NCBI RefSeq assembly: GCF_000429445.1
Contig: NZ_AUBW01000007.1
Span: forward strand, 124,001-188,000
Length of the DNA stretch: 64,000 bases
DNA from: Algoriphagus terrigena DSM 22685
GTDB taxonomy: Bacteria; Bacteroidota; Bacteroidia; Cytophagales; Cyclobacteriaceae
Direction: 5' to 3'
A model generated the notes under the pieces. That model saw only the letters and a list, made by a program, of their open reading frames with translations. It was not told the origin of the DNA and searched no databases. Both the position numbers and the translations under genes were made by a program. Below are positions 16,052 to 24,910 of this stretch, in pieces (the first letter of the stretch is position 1; the number at the start of each line of letters is the position of its first letter).

Positions 16052-17377
16052 ATGGCCAAAACCAGCGCGGCAGTGCGTGCAGATTCGCTCAGTCCCCGGG
16101 ACACCTGGATATCCATCGGGATTATCGGGACACTTTTCTTCATCTTTGGTTTTGTCTCATGGGTCAATGCCATCCTGATTCCATACTTCAAGATCGCTTT
16201 TACACTCAGCAATTTTGACTCGTATCTGGTGGCCTTTGCCTTTTACATTTCCTATCTGGTGATGTCGGTTCCGTCTTCCTATCTGCTCAAAGCTGTAGGT
16301 TTCAAAAAGGGCATGATGGTTGGGTTCTTGGCGATGGCGGTTGGCGCTTACATCTTTATCCCTGCCGCATTGGGTCGAACCTACGAGGTGTTTTTGCTCG
16401 GTCTGTTTACCCTTGGAACTGGCCTCGCCGTACTCCAAACCGCTGCGAATCCGTATGTGACCGTCTTGGGACCCAAAGAGCGGGCCGCTCAGCGGATCAG
16501 CATCATGGGGATTTTCAACAAAGGCGCAGGCATCCTGGCTCCGATCATATTTGCAGCGGTCATCCTCAGAGTAGGAGATACCGATCTTTTTCAACAGTTG
16601 GAAACGATGGGGGAAGTGGAGAAAAACGCGGCTTTGGATGAGTTGATCCGGCGGGTGATTGTGCCCTATTCGGTCGTGGGGACGGTTTTGTTGACGCTCG
16701 GAATCTTGGTGCTCTTTTCGCCACTGCCGGAGATTGACACCGAGCATGAGAGCCCGGAAGTAGCCGAAGCCAATTCCGGCAAGACGTCAATCCTCCAATT
16801 TCCCCACCTGATTCTCGGCGCCGTCGCGATCTTTCTTCATGTCGGTACCCAAGTAATTGCAATCGACACAGTGATCGCCTACGCCAACTCGTTTGGCATC
16901 GGTCTGATGGAGGCCAAAGTCTTTCCTTCATACACGCTCGCTTTTACCATCGTCGGCTATCTAATCGGCATTTCGCTGATTCCCAAAGTCATCTCTCAGG
17001 TCAATATCCTGAGGATTTGCACGCTCTTGGGGACGGTTTTCACTTTATTGATTGTCTTCACCTCAGGCGAGGTGACGCTTATGGGGATCACATCGGATGT
17101 ATCGATTTGGTTTGTGGTCTTGCTCGGTTTGGCTAATTCATTGGTGTGGGCGGGAATCTGGCCCTTGGCATTGGATGGACTTGGACGATTCACCAAGCTT
17201 GGCGCTTCGGTCATGATCATGGGGCTGTGTGGCAATGCCTTCATGCCTCTGATTTATGGCTATCTAGCCGATTTATACAACGTCCGAATGGCCTATTGGA
17301 TCTTGTTTCCCTGCTACCTGTATTTGGTTTTTTACGCCGTGTATGGCCACAAAGTCAGAAGATGGAAGATTGCCTGA
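16052..17377 (+). CDS. nagP: FHS-family sugar/proton symporter, probable N-acetylglucosamine permease
   Basis: A 441-residue major facilitator protein with about 12 transmembrane segments. The N-terminal FFIFGFVSWVNAILIPYFK and the central LQTAANPYVTVLGP are hallmarks of the fucose:H+ symporter (FHS) subfamily. GIFNKGAGILAPIIF and the C-terminal NSLVWAGIWPLALDGLG also fit. In Bacteroidota and marine Gammaproteobacteria FHS members beside nagA/nagB are N-acetylglucosamine permeases (NagP), and the same context is seen here. It overlaps the start of nagA by 16 bases, supporting coupled translation. The specificity is inferred from context. Confidence 0.85.
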   Translation: MAKTSAAVRADSLSPRDTWISIGIIGTLFFIFGFVSWVNAILIPYFKIAFTLSNFDSYLVAFAFYISYLVMSVPSSYLLKAVGFKKGMMVGFLAMAVGAYIFIPAALGRTYEVFLLGLFTLGTGLAVLQTAANPYVTVLGPKERAAQRISIMGIFNKGAGILAPIIFAAVILRVGDTDLFQQLETMGEVEKNAALDELIRRVIVPYSVVGTVLLTLGILVLFSPLPEIDTEHESPEVAEANSGKTSILQFPHLILGAVAIFLHVGTQVIAIDTVIAYANSFGIGLMEAKVFPSYTLAFTIVGYLIGISLIPKVISQVNILRICTLLGTVFTLLIVFTSGEVTLMGITSDVSIWFVVLLGLANSLVWAGIWPLALDGLGRFTKLGASVMIMGLCGNAFMPLIYGYLADLYNVRMAYWILFPCYLYLVFYAVYGHKVRRWKIA

Positions 17378-18519
17378 CCCTTCACGGAAGATCCTATCGG
17401 GATGGGAAACCGATGGAAATAGAGATTTCCGGAGGCTTGATTACTTCGGTAAAATCCACTTCGAAAGAGCTTCCAGACGATATCTTCCTGGGACCGGGAA
17501 TAACAGATATTCAGGTAAATGGGTATCTGGGCCAAGACTACAATTCTCTGACGGAGGATATTTTGGCTCTGGGTCAAATCTCCCAGGAATTGCTGAAAGC
17601 CGGTGTTACGACTCATTTTCCAACCCTCATCACCAACAGTCCGGATCAGATTTCGAAATTGATAAAGCAGGTTGTTTTGCTTCGAAAAAAGGATCCAACT
17701 GCCTTCCAAAGTATCGCTGGACTTCACATCGAGGGACCTTTTATCTCTTCGGAAGATGGCCCGAGAGGAGCGCATCCGAGGGAATTTGTACAGGCCCCGG
17801 ATTGGAGTTTGTTCCAAAGTTGGATCGAGGAAAGTGAAGATTTGATCCGGATGGTGACGCTTTCACCGGAATGGGAAGGTTCGAGAGCTTTCATCAAAAA
17901 GTGCGTAGAAAATGGAATCTTGGTCTCCATCGGCCACACCAATGCGACTCACGAGCAGATTTCCGAAGCGGTGAAAGCCGGAGCGAGGCTTTCCACTCAT
18001 CTCGGAAATGGAGCGCACCAGCTTTTGGCCCGGCATCCCAATTACCTCTGGTCACAGCTGGCGGAGGAAAAGCTATCCGCTACCGTTATCGCCGACGGTT
18101 TTCACCTTCCTGCTGAGGTTATTCAGGTTTTCAAAAAAGTAAAGGGCAAAAACCTCTTGCTCGTCAGCGACTCAACATCCTTGGCGGGAATGCCTCCGGG
18201 AGACTATGACCTGCATATTGGAGGTCAGGTAACGCTGACTTCGGAAGGGAAACTCCACATGCGATCCAACCCCAAGACGCTGGCAGGTTCGGCCATGAAC
18301 TTGCTTCAGGGAGTAAATTTTCTGCTGAAGCATGAGCTAGCGACAATGAGCGAAGCCTGGGAAATGGCTTCGGTCAGGCCAATGATGCTTTTCAATCCAG
18401 ATTTCGATCCCTTTCAGCCTGGGCAAATTGCGGATTTGATTTTGGTCAGAAAACTTGTTGACAATCAGCTCAAACTTGTAAAAACCATCAAGAACGGGAG
18501 AGAAGTTTATTCGCTTTGA
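17362..18519 (+). CDS. nagA: N-acetylglucosamine-6-phosphate deacetylase
   Basis: A 385-residue amidohydrolase removing acetate from GlcNAc-6-phosphate. The start at 17362 (MEDCLTLHG) overlaps the permease by 16 bases. A longer in-frame start at 17146 lies wholly inside the permease and is rejected. The barrel opens with GPGITDIQVNG, the Q-x-N form also found in E. coli NagA. Metal and catalytic residues: E124 in LHIEGPFIS, H192 in GHTNAT, H213 in STHLGNGAH, and D270 in LVSDSTSLAGMPPG. The usual F-N-A-M after the second His is replaced by G-N-G-A-H. A Gfo/Idh/MocA gene follows after 24 bases. Confidence 0.92.
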   Translation: MEDCLTLHGRSYRDGKPMEIEISGGLITSVKSTSKELPDDIFLGPGITDIQVNGYLGQDYNSLTEDILALGQISQELLKAGVTTHFPTLITNSPDQISKLIKQVVLLRKKDPTAFQSIAGLHIEGPFISSEDGPRGAHPREFVQAPDWSLFQSWIEESEDLIRMVTLSPEWEGSRAFIKKCVENGILVSIGHTNATHEQISEAVKAGARLSTHLGNGAHQLLARHPNYLWSQLAEEKLSATVIADGFHLPAEVIQVFKKVKGKNLLLVSDSTSLAGMPPGDYDLHIGGQVTLTSEGKLHMRSNPKTLAGSAMNLLQGVNFLLKHELATMSEAWEMASVRPMMLFNPDFDPFQPGQIADLILVRKLVDNQLKLVKTIKNGREVYSL

Positions 18520-18543
18520 ACCCAAGTCAAAAACCTAAACGCC

Positions 18544-19881
18544 ATGAAAAATAACCTCAATCGTCGCACATTCCTGAAAACTGCCACCACAGGAACACTT
18601 GGACTCAGCGCGATGTCTTCAGCTTTTTCATTCAATATACTCTCTGAATATCCGCTCAAAGACAAATACCGGGTAGCCGTCATCGGTGTCAACAGCCGGG
18701 GAGCTCAGCACGTCCAGGCATTTGCCAAGATTCCAAATGTGGAAATCGCCTACATCTGCGACGTGGATTCGAGGGCTCGGGAAAAGGGGATCGAACTGGC
18801 AAAAACTTCCGGCGCCCAAACGCTGCCCACCGGCTTGGTCGATTTCAGAAAAGCACTCGAAGACAAAAGCCTTGATGCGGTTTCGATAGCAATGCCTGAC
18901 TTTTGGCACACTCCGGCGGCGATCCTGGCAATGCAAGCTGGCAAGCATGTCTATCTGGAAAAGCCAGGCTCGCACAATCCAGCCGAGTCCGAACTGCTGG
19001 TGGAAGCAACCAACAGATACGGAAAGATCGTCCAGATGGGCAACCAGCGTCGATCTTGGCCGCGGGTGCAGGAAGCGATGAAGGAACTTCACGGCGGTAC
19101 GATAGGCCGGGTTTACTACGCCAGAGCCTGGTACACCAACACTCGGCAGAGCATCGGAACTGGTAAGACCGCCCCGATTCCGGATTGGCTGGACTACGAA
19201 CTTTGGCAGGGACCGGCTCCGCGACAGGATTTCAAAGACAATCTCATTCATTACAACTGGCACTGGAAATGGCACTGGGGAACCGGCGAAATCGTCAACA
19301 ACGGCGTCCATTTCCTGGATCTGGCGCGATGGGGACTTCAGGAAAACTATCCGATCAAAGCCTATTCCAGCGGTGGACGCTATCAATATCAGGACGATTG
19401 GGAGACTCCCGACACGCAGATCGCTTCTTTTGACTTTGCCGATGGCAAATCCATCCTCTGGGAAGGCCGCAGCTGCAACGCCCGAGATATCAATGCCATG
19501 GGTTCGGGTGTCTCTTTCCATGGGGAAAACGGGACTCTGGAACTCCTCAACAACTCCTACAAGATTTTTGACAACAAGAATCAATTGGTCAAATCCGCTG
19601 ATCCAACGAGCAACACTGTGGTAGATCAGAGCGGAGCTGGATTCGATATGGATATCGCCCACTTCACCAATTTCGTCAACGCGATCGACAAAGGTGAGAG
19701 CCTGATTTCTCCCTATCCGGAAATCCAGAAAAGCGTGCTGCTATGTCATTTGGGTAATAATTCCTACCGCACAGGAAGAGCCTTAGAGATCGATCCGACT
19801 TCGGGAAGGATTGTGAAGGATAAAGGGGCGATGAAGCTTTGGAGTCGGGAATATCAAAAGGGTTGGGAACCAAAGCTTTAA
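18544..19881 (+). CDS. Tat-exported Gfo/Idh/MocA family oxidoreductase
   Basis: A 445-residue protein. The twin-arginine signal NRRTFLKTATTGTLGLSAM at the N-terminus marks a periplasmic protein. A Rossmann fold follows (AVIGVNSRGAQHVQAF, YICDVD) with the family signature YLEKPGSHNP. The C-terminal domain contains NWHWKWHWGTGEIVNNGVHFLDLARWGL-type sequence (positions about 240-267, rich in W/H, N and the catalytic H-x-x-D), a pattern seen in secreted Gfo/Idh/MocA proteins of Planctomycetes and Bacteroidota. A tightly bound cofactor folded in before export is expected. It follows nagA by 24 bases, so an amino-sugar-related substrate is a reasonable guess. It is clearly not GH109, since the H/Y pattern of that family is absent. 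Confidence 0.88.
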   Translation: MKNNLNRRTFLKTATTGTLGLSAMSSAFSFNILSEYPLKDKYRVAVIGVNSRGAQHVQAFAKIPNVEIAYICDVDSRAREKGIELAKTSGAQTLPTGLVDFRKALEDKSLDAVSIAMPDFWHTPAAILAMQAGKHVYLEKPGSHNPAESELLVEATNRYGKIVQMGNQRRSWPRVQEAMKELHGGTIGRVYYARAWYTNTRQSIGTGKTAPIPDWLDYELWQGPAPRQDFKDNLIHYNWHWKWHWGTGEIVNNGVHFLDLARWGLQENYPIKAYSSGGRYQYQDDWETPDTQIASFDFADGKSILWEGRSCNARDINAMGSGVSFHGENGTLELLNNSYKIFDNKNQLVKSADPTSNTVVDQSGAGFDMDIAHFTNFVNAIDKGESLISPYPEIQKSVLLCHLGNNSYRTGRALEIDPTSGRIVKDKGAMKLWSREYQKGWEPKL

Positions 19882-20007
19882 TCGAAAGCGACGAGAAGCG
19901 AGAGTCCAGAGACAAGAATCAAGAGGATTTACGATTTACGAAGTATCGGGTATGTCAGCGTTCAAAGCTGAAGTTAGCCGATGATATAAAACATTTATTT
20001 TCAACAT

Positions 20008-21012
20008 ATGAGATCATCCCGTCGATCATTTATAAAAAAAACATCCGCAATAGGGGCTGCGGCCAGCTTCGGTTCTTTGCCATTTTCTCTCCTCGCAAAT
20101 GAACGAGCCGAGGTGATCCGGATCGGAATCATCGGCTTGGATACGTCGCATTCTCCGGCATTTACCAAGCTTTTCAACACAGAAAATCCAAAGCCCGAAC
20201 TCGCGGGATTCCGTGTCGTAGCGGCCTATCCCCATGGAAGTCGGACGATCAAGTCCAGCTACGACCGCATCCCCGGATACATCGAGCAGGTCAAGGAATT
20301 GGGCGTGGAGATTACAGATTCGATTGAGTCGATGCTGGCAAAGGTTGATGTGGTCTTGTTGGAGACCAACGACGGGAATCGCAGATTGGAACAGGCTAGA
20401 AAAGTCATTGCAACTGGGAAGCCATTTTTCATCGACAAGCCTGTAGCTGCGAGTTTCAAAGACACCAAGACGATCTATCAGGAAGCCAAAGCTGCCGGAG
20501 TTCCGATCTTCTCGGCATCTTCGCTGCGATACATGAGCAACGCGCAAGCGGTCCGGTATGAAAACAAGATTGGTCAGGTGCTGGGATGTGACGCTTTTAG
20601 TCCAGCTGTTTTGGAACCCAGCCATCCGGACTTGTTTTGGTATGGCATTCACGGCGTCGAGATCCTGTTTACCGTGATGGGCCCGGGTTGCGAGTCTGTC
20701 ACGAGGTTTTCAACCGCTGATACCGATGTGGTAGTTGGACATTGGAAAGACGGCCGAATCGGCACGTTCCGTGGAACCCGTGCCGGAAAGCATGAGTACG
20801 GTGGAACAGCTTTTGGCGTAGAAGGAAACTTGGTTTTAGGCCAATATGAGGGTTATGAACCCTTGGTAGTTCAGATTGCTGCCTTTTTCAAAACCAAGAA
20901 AAGCCCGGTGGAAGATGCAGAGACGCTGGAAATCTATGCCTTTATGGAAGCAGCCGATGAAAGCAAAAGGAGAGGAGGAGCGAAGGTGAATCTGGCGGAT
21001 TTCGTTGGCTAG
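20008..21012 (+). CDS. Tat-exported Gfo/Idh/MocA-like oxidoreductase, short form
   Basis: A 334-residue protein with the Tat-type signal SSRRSFIKKTSAIGAAASFG. The dinucleotide strand is IRIGIIGLDTSHSPAF, with no G-x-G-x-x-G in the classic form, and the family signature is FFIDKPVAAS at about 146-155 (D-K-P in place of E-K-P). The C-terminal domain is shortened and has YGIHGVEILFTVMGPG. This D-T-S-H-S loop and the IDKP motif mark a distinct clade of Gfo/Idh/MocA proteins in Bacteroidota and Planctomycetes. The gene lies 126 bases after the larger oxidoreductase. The gap contains purine-rich repeat-like DNA and no terminator, so co-transcription is possible. Confidence 0.82.
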   Translation: MRSSRRSFIKKTSAIGAAASFGSLPFSLLANERAEVIRIGIIGLDTSHSPAFTKLFNTENPKPELAGFRVVAAYPHGSRTIKSSYDRIPGYIEQVKELGVEITDSIESMLAKVDVVLLETNDGNRRLEQARKVIATGKPFFIDKPVAASFKDTKTIYQEAKAAGVPIFSASSLRYMSNAQAVRYENKIGQVLGCDAFSPAVLEPSHPDLFWYGIHGVEILFTVMGPGCESVTRFSTADTDVVVGHWKDGRIGTFRGTRAGKHEYGGTAFGVEGNLVLGQYEGYEPLVVQIAAFFKTKKSPVEDAETLEIYAFMEAADESKRRGGAKVNLADFVG

Positions 21013-21176
21013 AGCTCAGGGTCTCCTGTTTTGCTTCTCCAAAAGCAAGGCAGCGCTCCCCTGACTTTTATAAAATGGAAGGACGCAATTCTGCCGTCAA
21101 AGTAATTACTTGCCGAATTGATCGGTTTTTTTTAGAATATTTGAAACCGAAGATCTACCCGTTTATTACTATTTCA

Positions 21177-22811
21177 ATGAAATTTCAGCTTAGACTGCTC
21201 GCCACAATTTTCCTTTCCTTTCAGTCAATCCTGGCTTTTTCCCAGGAAAAATACACCCACGCTGACTCGCTTCGCGGAAGCATCACGCCAGAGCGGGCTT
21301 GGTGGGATTTGAAGCATTATGATTTAGCCGTGGAGATTTTCCCCGAAAACAAATCAATCAAAGGCTCAAACACAGTCCGGTATCAGGTAAAAAACGCCAG
21401 TCAGACCCTTCAGATCGACCTTCAAGAACCCTTGAAGATCATCTCTGTGACCCAGGATGGGGCAGATTTGAAAGTGAGGAAGGACGGCGCTGCGCATTTT
21501 GTCTCCCTTGAGAAGAAGCAGGTGCCCGGAGCCACCGAAGAGATTGTAGTCCGATACGAAGGCAAGCCTGTCGTGGCTGTGCGACCGCCTTGGGATGGTG
21601 GCATCACTTGGACCAAGGATTCGAATGGAAAGGACTATATCGCTTCCTCCAATCAGGGAATCGGGTCCAGTATCTGGTGGCCGACCAAAGATCACCCGGC
21701 AGATGAAGTGGACAGCCTCAAGATCAGCGTGACGGTGCCAAATGGCCTGATGGATGTATCCAACGGTCGATTGATCAAGACCGACAAAGGCGACAAAACC
21801 ACCACTTACCACTGGGCGGTCAACAAACCGATCAACGACTACGGCGTCAATATCAACATCGGAGACTATGTGCATTTCGGCGAAAAATATGCCGGGGAAA
21901 AGGGTGAACTCGACATGGATTACTATGTCTTGAGAGAAAATCTGGAGAAAGCGAAGGTGCATTTCAAGGACGCCGGACGCATGATGAAAGCCTTTGAACA
22001 TTGGTTTGGGCCGTATCCATTCTATGAAGACGGCTTCAAACTTGTGGACGCGCCCTATCTTGGCATGGAGCACCAGAGTTCGGTGACCTATGGCAACGGT
22101 TACCAAAACGGCTACCGCGGACGTGATCTCAGCGGTACGGGTTGGGGCTTGAAGTTCGACTTCATCATCATCCACGAGGCAGGTCATGAGTGGTTCGCCA
22201 ACAACATTACTTACCAAGACGTGGCCGATATGTGGATTCACGAGAGCTTTACCAACTACTCAGAGAGTCTCTTTGTGGAGTATTACTATGGAAAAGACGC
22301 CGGACAGGAATACGTACGCGGCACCCGGATGGCCATCGCCAACGACATCCCCATCATCGGGAAATACGGCGTAAATCAGCGCGGGTCCGGCGACATGTAC
22401 TACAAAGGCGGCAACATGCTCAACACGCTACGCGAAGTCCTAAACGACGACGACAAGTGGAGAGAAATGCTGCGTGGGCTGAACAGCGAGTTTTATCATC
22501 AAACTGTAACTACCCAGCAGGTCGAAGACTACATGGCGAAGGCTTTTGGGATGGATCTGCAGCCCATCTTTGATCAGTACTTGCGCGACGTGCGGATCCC
22601 GATCCTGGAATACTATTTCTCTGACGAAAAAACGATGAACTACCGCTGGATCAACAGCGTGGCTTCGTTTGATATGCCGGTGGATCTGATCTTGGGAGAA
22701 AAGAAAACCAGGGTCAAACCAACGACGAAATGGTCGAAGCTGGAAGTAGCCGGAAAGTCCGACGTGAAAGTGGATGAGGATTATTATGTGGGCATTTCTA
22801 AAATGAGATAA
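21177..22811 (+). CDS. Secreted M1 family (gluzincin) metallopeptidase
   Basis: A 544-residue aminopeptidase-N-type protein. The ATG at 21177 begins MKFQLRLLATIFLSF, a signal peptide ending near AFSQ. An earlier in-frame ATG at 21075 adds non-coding-looking residues. The N-terminal beta domain (about 40-230) is followed by the exopeptidase-type motif LGMEHQSS (the variant of GAMEN) and the zinc site H333-E-A-G-H337 with E356 in WIHESF. The spacing of 18 residues between the second His and the Glu matches M1. The protein is shorter than aminopeptidase N because the C-terminal helical domain is absent, as in many Bacteroidota M1 peptidases. The stop is 2 bases before the next gene. Confidence 0.92.
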   Translation: MKFQLRLLATIFLSFQSILAFSQEKYTHADSLRGSITPERAWWDLKHYDLAVEIFPENKSIKGSNTVRYQVKNASQTLQIDLQEPLKIISVTQDGADLKVRKDGAAHFVSLEKKQVPGATEEIVVRYEGKPVVAVRPPWDGGITWTKDSNGKDYIASSNQGIGSSIWWPTKDHPADEVDSLKISVTVPNGLMDVSNGRLIKTDKGDKTTTYHWAVNKPINDYGVNINIGDYVHFGEKYAGEKGELDMDYYVLRENLEKAKVHFKDAGRMMKAFEHWFGPYPFYEDGFKLVDAPYLGMEHQSSVTYGNGYQNGYRGRDLSGTGWGLKFDFIIIHEAGHEWFANNITYQDVADMWIHESFTNYSESLFVEYYYGKDAGQEYVRGTRMAIANDIPIIGKYGVNQRGSGDMYYKGGNMLNTLREVLNDDDKWREMLRGLNSEFYHQTVTTQQVEDYMAKAFGMDLQPIFDQYLRDVRIPILEYYFSDEKTMNYRWINSVASFDMPVDLILGEKKTRVKPTTKWSKLEVAGKSDVKVDEDYYVGISKMR

Positions 22812-22813
22812 AT

Positions 22814-23215
22814 ATGAAGTTTCACGTCTTTAAAATCTGCACTGTAGCCGCTCTGTTGATGATATTTTCCAATGCATCGGCTCAGGAAGAACACAAGCAA
22901 ATGGTACGTCTGGCAAATCTGGTGATCGACGAGGCTCATTTAGAGAGCTACAATGAATTTCTAAAAGAGGAAATCGAAACCTCCCTTCGCGTCGAACCGG
23001 GAGTGCTTACGCTCTATGCAGTAGCAGAGAAAGACAATCCCACACAAATCACAATCCTGGAGATCTACGCCAGCAAGGAAGCCTATCAGAGCCATATCCA
23101 GACTCCGCATTTTCTGAAATATAAAAACGGAACTCAGCACATGGTCAAATCTTTGACTTTGACGGAGACTACGCCGCTGATCCCAAATATGAAGATTAAG
23201 AGTAAAATAGAGTAG
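22814..23215 (+). CDS. Exported antibiotic-biosynthesis-monooxygenase-like (ABM) domain protein
   Basis: A 133-residue protein with signal peptide MKFHVFKICTVAALLMIFSNASAQ. The mature part is a ferredoxin-like alpha+beta barrel: VRLANLVIDEAHLESYNEFL, then VEPGVLTLYAV, ITILEIYASKEAYQSH and TPHFLKY. This matches the ABM/quinol-monooxygenase superfamily (H-x-x-T-x-H-F near the end). ABM proteins often act without cofactors, but the reaction here is unknown. It starts 2 bases after the M1 peptidase stop and is very likely translationally coupled with it. Confidence 0.85.
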   Translation: MKFHVFKICTVAALLMIFSNASAQEEHKQMVRLANLVIDEAHLESYNEFLKEEIETSLRVEPGVLTLYAVAEKDNPTQITILEIYASKEAYQSHIQTPHFLKYKNGTQHMVKSLTLTETTPLIPNMKIKSKIE

Positions 23216-23321
23216 TGGACGTGCTGCTTCTGGAGAAGCGGCATAGCTGGTAAAATGGAATAGTGGCAGGGAAGCGAGAGGAAACCATCTCCTTGTGGAA
23301 ACGTCAGCCAACCGGGTTAAA

Positions 23322-23624
23322 TTATTCCATTAACTCAAAGTCTATCTCCAGAAATTCCTTCACATTCGGGATCCAAAAGTCCTGAACAAAGGAACTGTGG
23401 GAGGGATCGTTTTGATAAGCTTTATATGCCTGCGGGGAATCAAATTCCATCGACAAGCCATAGTCAAAATTATTCTTGGGGCTGACTTCAAGTAGACTTT
23501 CAAAGCGGTTTACACCCTCGATTGCCGCCAACTTTCGAGCCTCCTCAAAAAATGCTTTCGCCTCCGGAGATCCTTTGGGATGATTGAGTTTAAAAATGAC
23601 GGAATGGCGAATTTTAAAATTCAT
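23322..23624 (-). CDS. Dabb (stress-responsive A/B barrel) family protein
   Basis: A 100-residue cytosolic dimeric alpha/beta-barrel protein. The start MNFKIRHSVIFKLNHPKGS is the standard Dabb opening (the 'RH.V.F' strand with a charged turn). YGLSMEFDSPQAYKAYQNDPSHSSFVQ is the conserved mid-region with the H at the barrel end. Dabb proteins are small and of generally unknown function, and some are aromatic- or heme-binding. It is monocistronic, opposite to the M1/ABM operon. Confidence 0.85.
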   Translation of the reverse strand: MNFKIRHSVIFKLNHPKGSPEAKAFFEEARKLAAIEGVNRFESLLEVSPKNNFDYGLSMEFDSPQAYKAYQNDPSHSSFVQDFWIPNVKEFLEIDFELME

Positions 23625-23755
23625 AATAGGGAAAGGTTTGGTTGATCCAATTTGTAAGTATATCTGCTTTCTGCCAAAATAGGTAGGTTGAGTTGATTAA
23701 TTGGAGTCCAGCTTCGGGAGAAGCAGGAAATCCCAACGATCACCCTACCGGGCTA

Positions 23756-24673
23756 TTACAGGTCCTCCAGCTCATAGGTGACATAGGAGAATTTGGTGCT
23801 TTCTGCATTCCACGATGGTACATTGATCGTGCCTTGACCGCCGTAAAACTCCTCAGTCAGGTCCTTAAGCTCTTTTGTCTTCAGGTCCAATAGGCGCAGT
23901 TTCACCTGCCTACCAAACGGATGTGCCTGCTTCTGATCCTCCAGATAGGTGATGACCGTGGCCACCTCATTATTTGGTGCGATGTGTGCAAACCAATTGG
24001 AATGTGCGTCAAAAGTCATCTGCTCCAGCTCTGATCCGTTCGGCTTCATACGCCAGATCTGCATCATCCCTGACCGGTAGGAATTGAAATAGATGTATTT
24101 CCCGTCAGGAGAATATTCCGGGCCGTCATCCAAGCCTTCGGCGCTGGTCAGTCTGATCTCTTCGCCACCATCCACACTCATCTTATAGACATCGTAGTTT
24201 TCATTTCGCGGCGCGCAGTAGACAATGTCTTTTCCGTCAGGAGAGACACCATGCCAGTAAGATGGTGTAAGTGGCGTGATCAAAACAGGTTCCCCGCCGG
24301 TCGAAGAAACTTTGTAAATGAAGGAGCTATGGGTTTGTATTTCATTTTTTCCGCTGGAGATGAACAGCGTTTTCCCGTCAAGGGAATAGCCGTGATCATT
24401 GTTTGCTTTCTGGACATCCCCTGTATTTAAGACACCTAAATTCTTTCCATCCAGACTGATTTTCTCCAGCTTTCCCTGGCTGTTGATCAACAAATAGGTG
24501 CCGTCTGGAGACCAATTCGGAGCTTCAAAATGCCGGTTTTCCTTCAGGATCATTTCTGATTTTCCAGTTTGGAGATCGTAAATGTGGAGCGAGCTGATTA
24601 CTTTCTTCCCCTCGGGGACTTGGGCGAAAAGGGAGCTGCTGACGCAGAAAAGGAGTAAAGTGAGGAGTTTCAT
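23756..24673 (-). CDS. Exported TolB/PD40-type beta-propeller protein
   Basis: A 305-residue protein with signal peptide MKLLTLLLFCVSSSLFAQ. Consecutive PD40/WD40-like blades follow: APNWSPDGTYLLINSQGKL, then HGYSLDGKTLFISSG, then HGVSPDGKDIVYCAP, then GPEYSPDGKYIYFNSYRSG with MMQIWRMKPNGSELEQMT, then HIAPNNEVATVITYLE. The 'SPDGK' turns repeat about every 40-45 residues, giving roughly six blades. No peptidase or other catalytic domain follows. A periplasmic binding or signalling role is inferred. Confidence 0.88.
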   Translation of the reverse strand: MKLLTLLLFCVSSSLFAQVPEGKKVISSLHIYDLQTGKSEMILKENRHFEAPNWSPDGTYLLINSQGKLEKISLDGKNLGVLNTGDVQKANNDHGYSLDGKTLFISSGKNEIQTHSSFIYKVSSTGGEPVLITPLTPSYWHGVSPDGKDIVYCAPRNENYDVYKMSVDGGEEIRLTSAEGLDDGPEYSPDGKYIYFNSYRSGMMQIWRMKPNGSELEQMTFDAHSNWFAHIAPNNEVATVITYLEDQKQAHPFGRQVKLRLLDLKTKELKDLTEEFYGGQGTINVPSWNAESTKFSYVTYELEDL

Positions 24674-24910
24674 GGATTGGGTAGGTTTTTGGGTTTTAGG
24701 GAAAGTAACCTATTTGCCTGACGATGACAACACAACATCCTGTGAAGCCGGTGAATACCGATATAAAAGGCCGTGATTCTTTCGGATTTCCCAAATCCGC
24801 CTACCTTCCAAATCTTCTATTTTCCTCCCAAAGGCTGCCTTGAAATATCATGTAACCGACAGTTGCAAGTCCGCATTTTTTAAGACAACTTCATCCAAAC
24901 CCCATACCTT

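Noticed and set aside
17146..17361. Longer start for nagA
   Set aside because: It would lie completely inside the permease gene in another frame. The extra residues resemble nothing, and the ATG at 17362 fits the family start.
18628..19662. Minus-strand open frame of 344 codons
   Set aside because: It is antisense to a clear Gfo/Idh/MocA gene and its sequence shows no domain.
18544..19881. GH109 (NAD-dependent alpha-N-acetylgalactosaminidase)
   Set aside because: The fold and Tat signal are shared, but the motifs characteristic of GH109 are absent; the W/H-rich segment belongs to another Gfo/Idh/MocA clade.
21366..22241. Minus-strand open frame of 291 codons
   Set aside because: Antisense to the M1 peptidase, with no motif.
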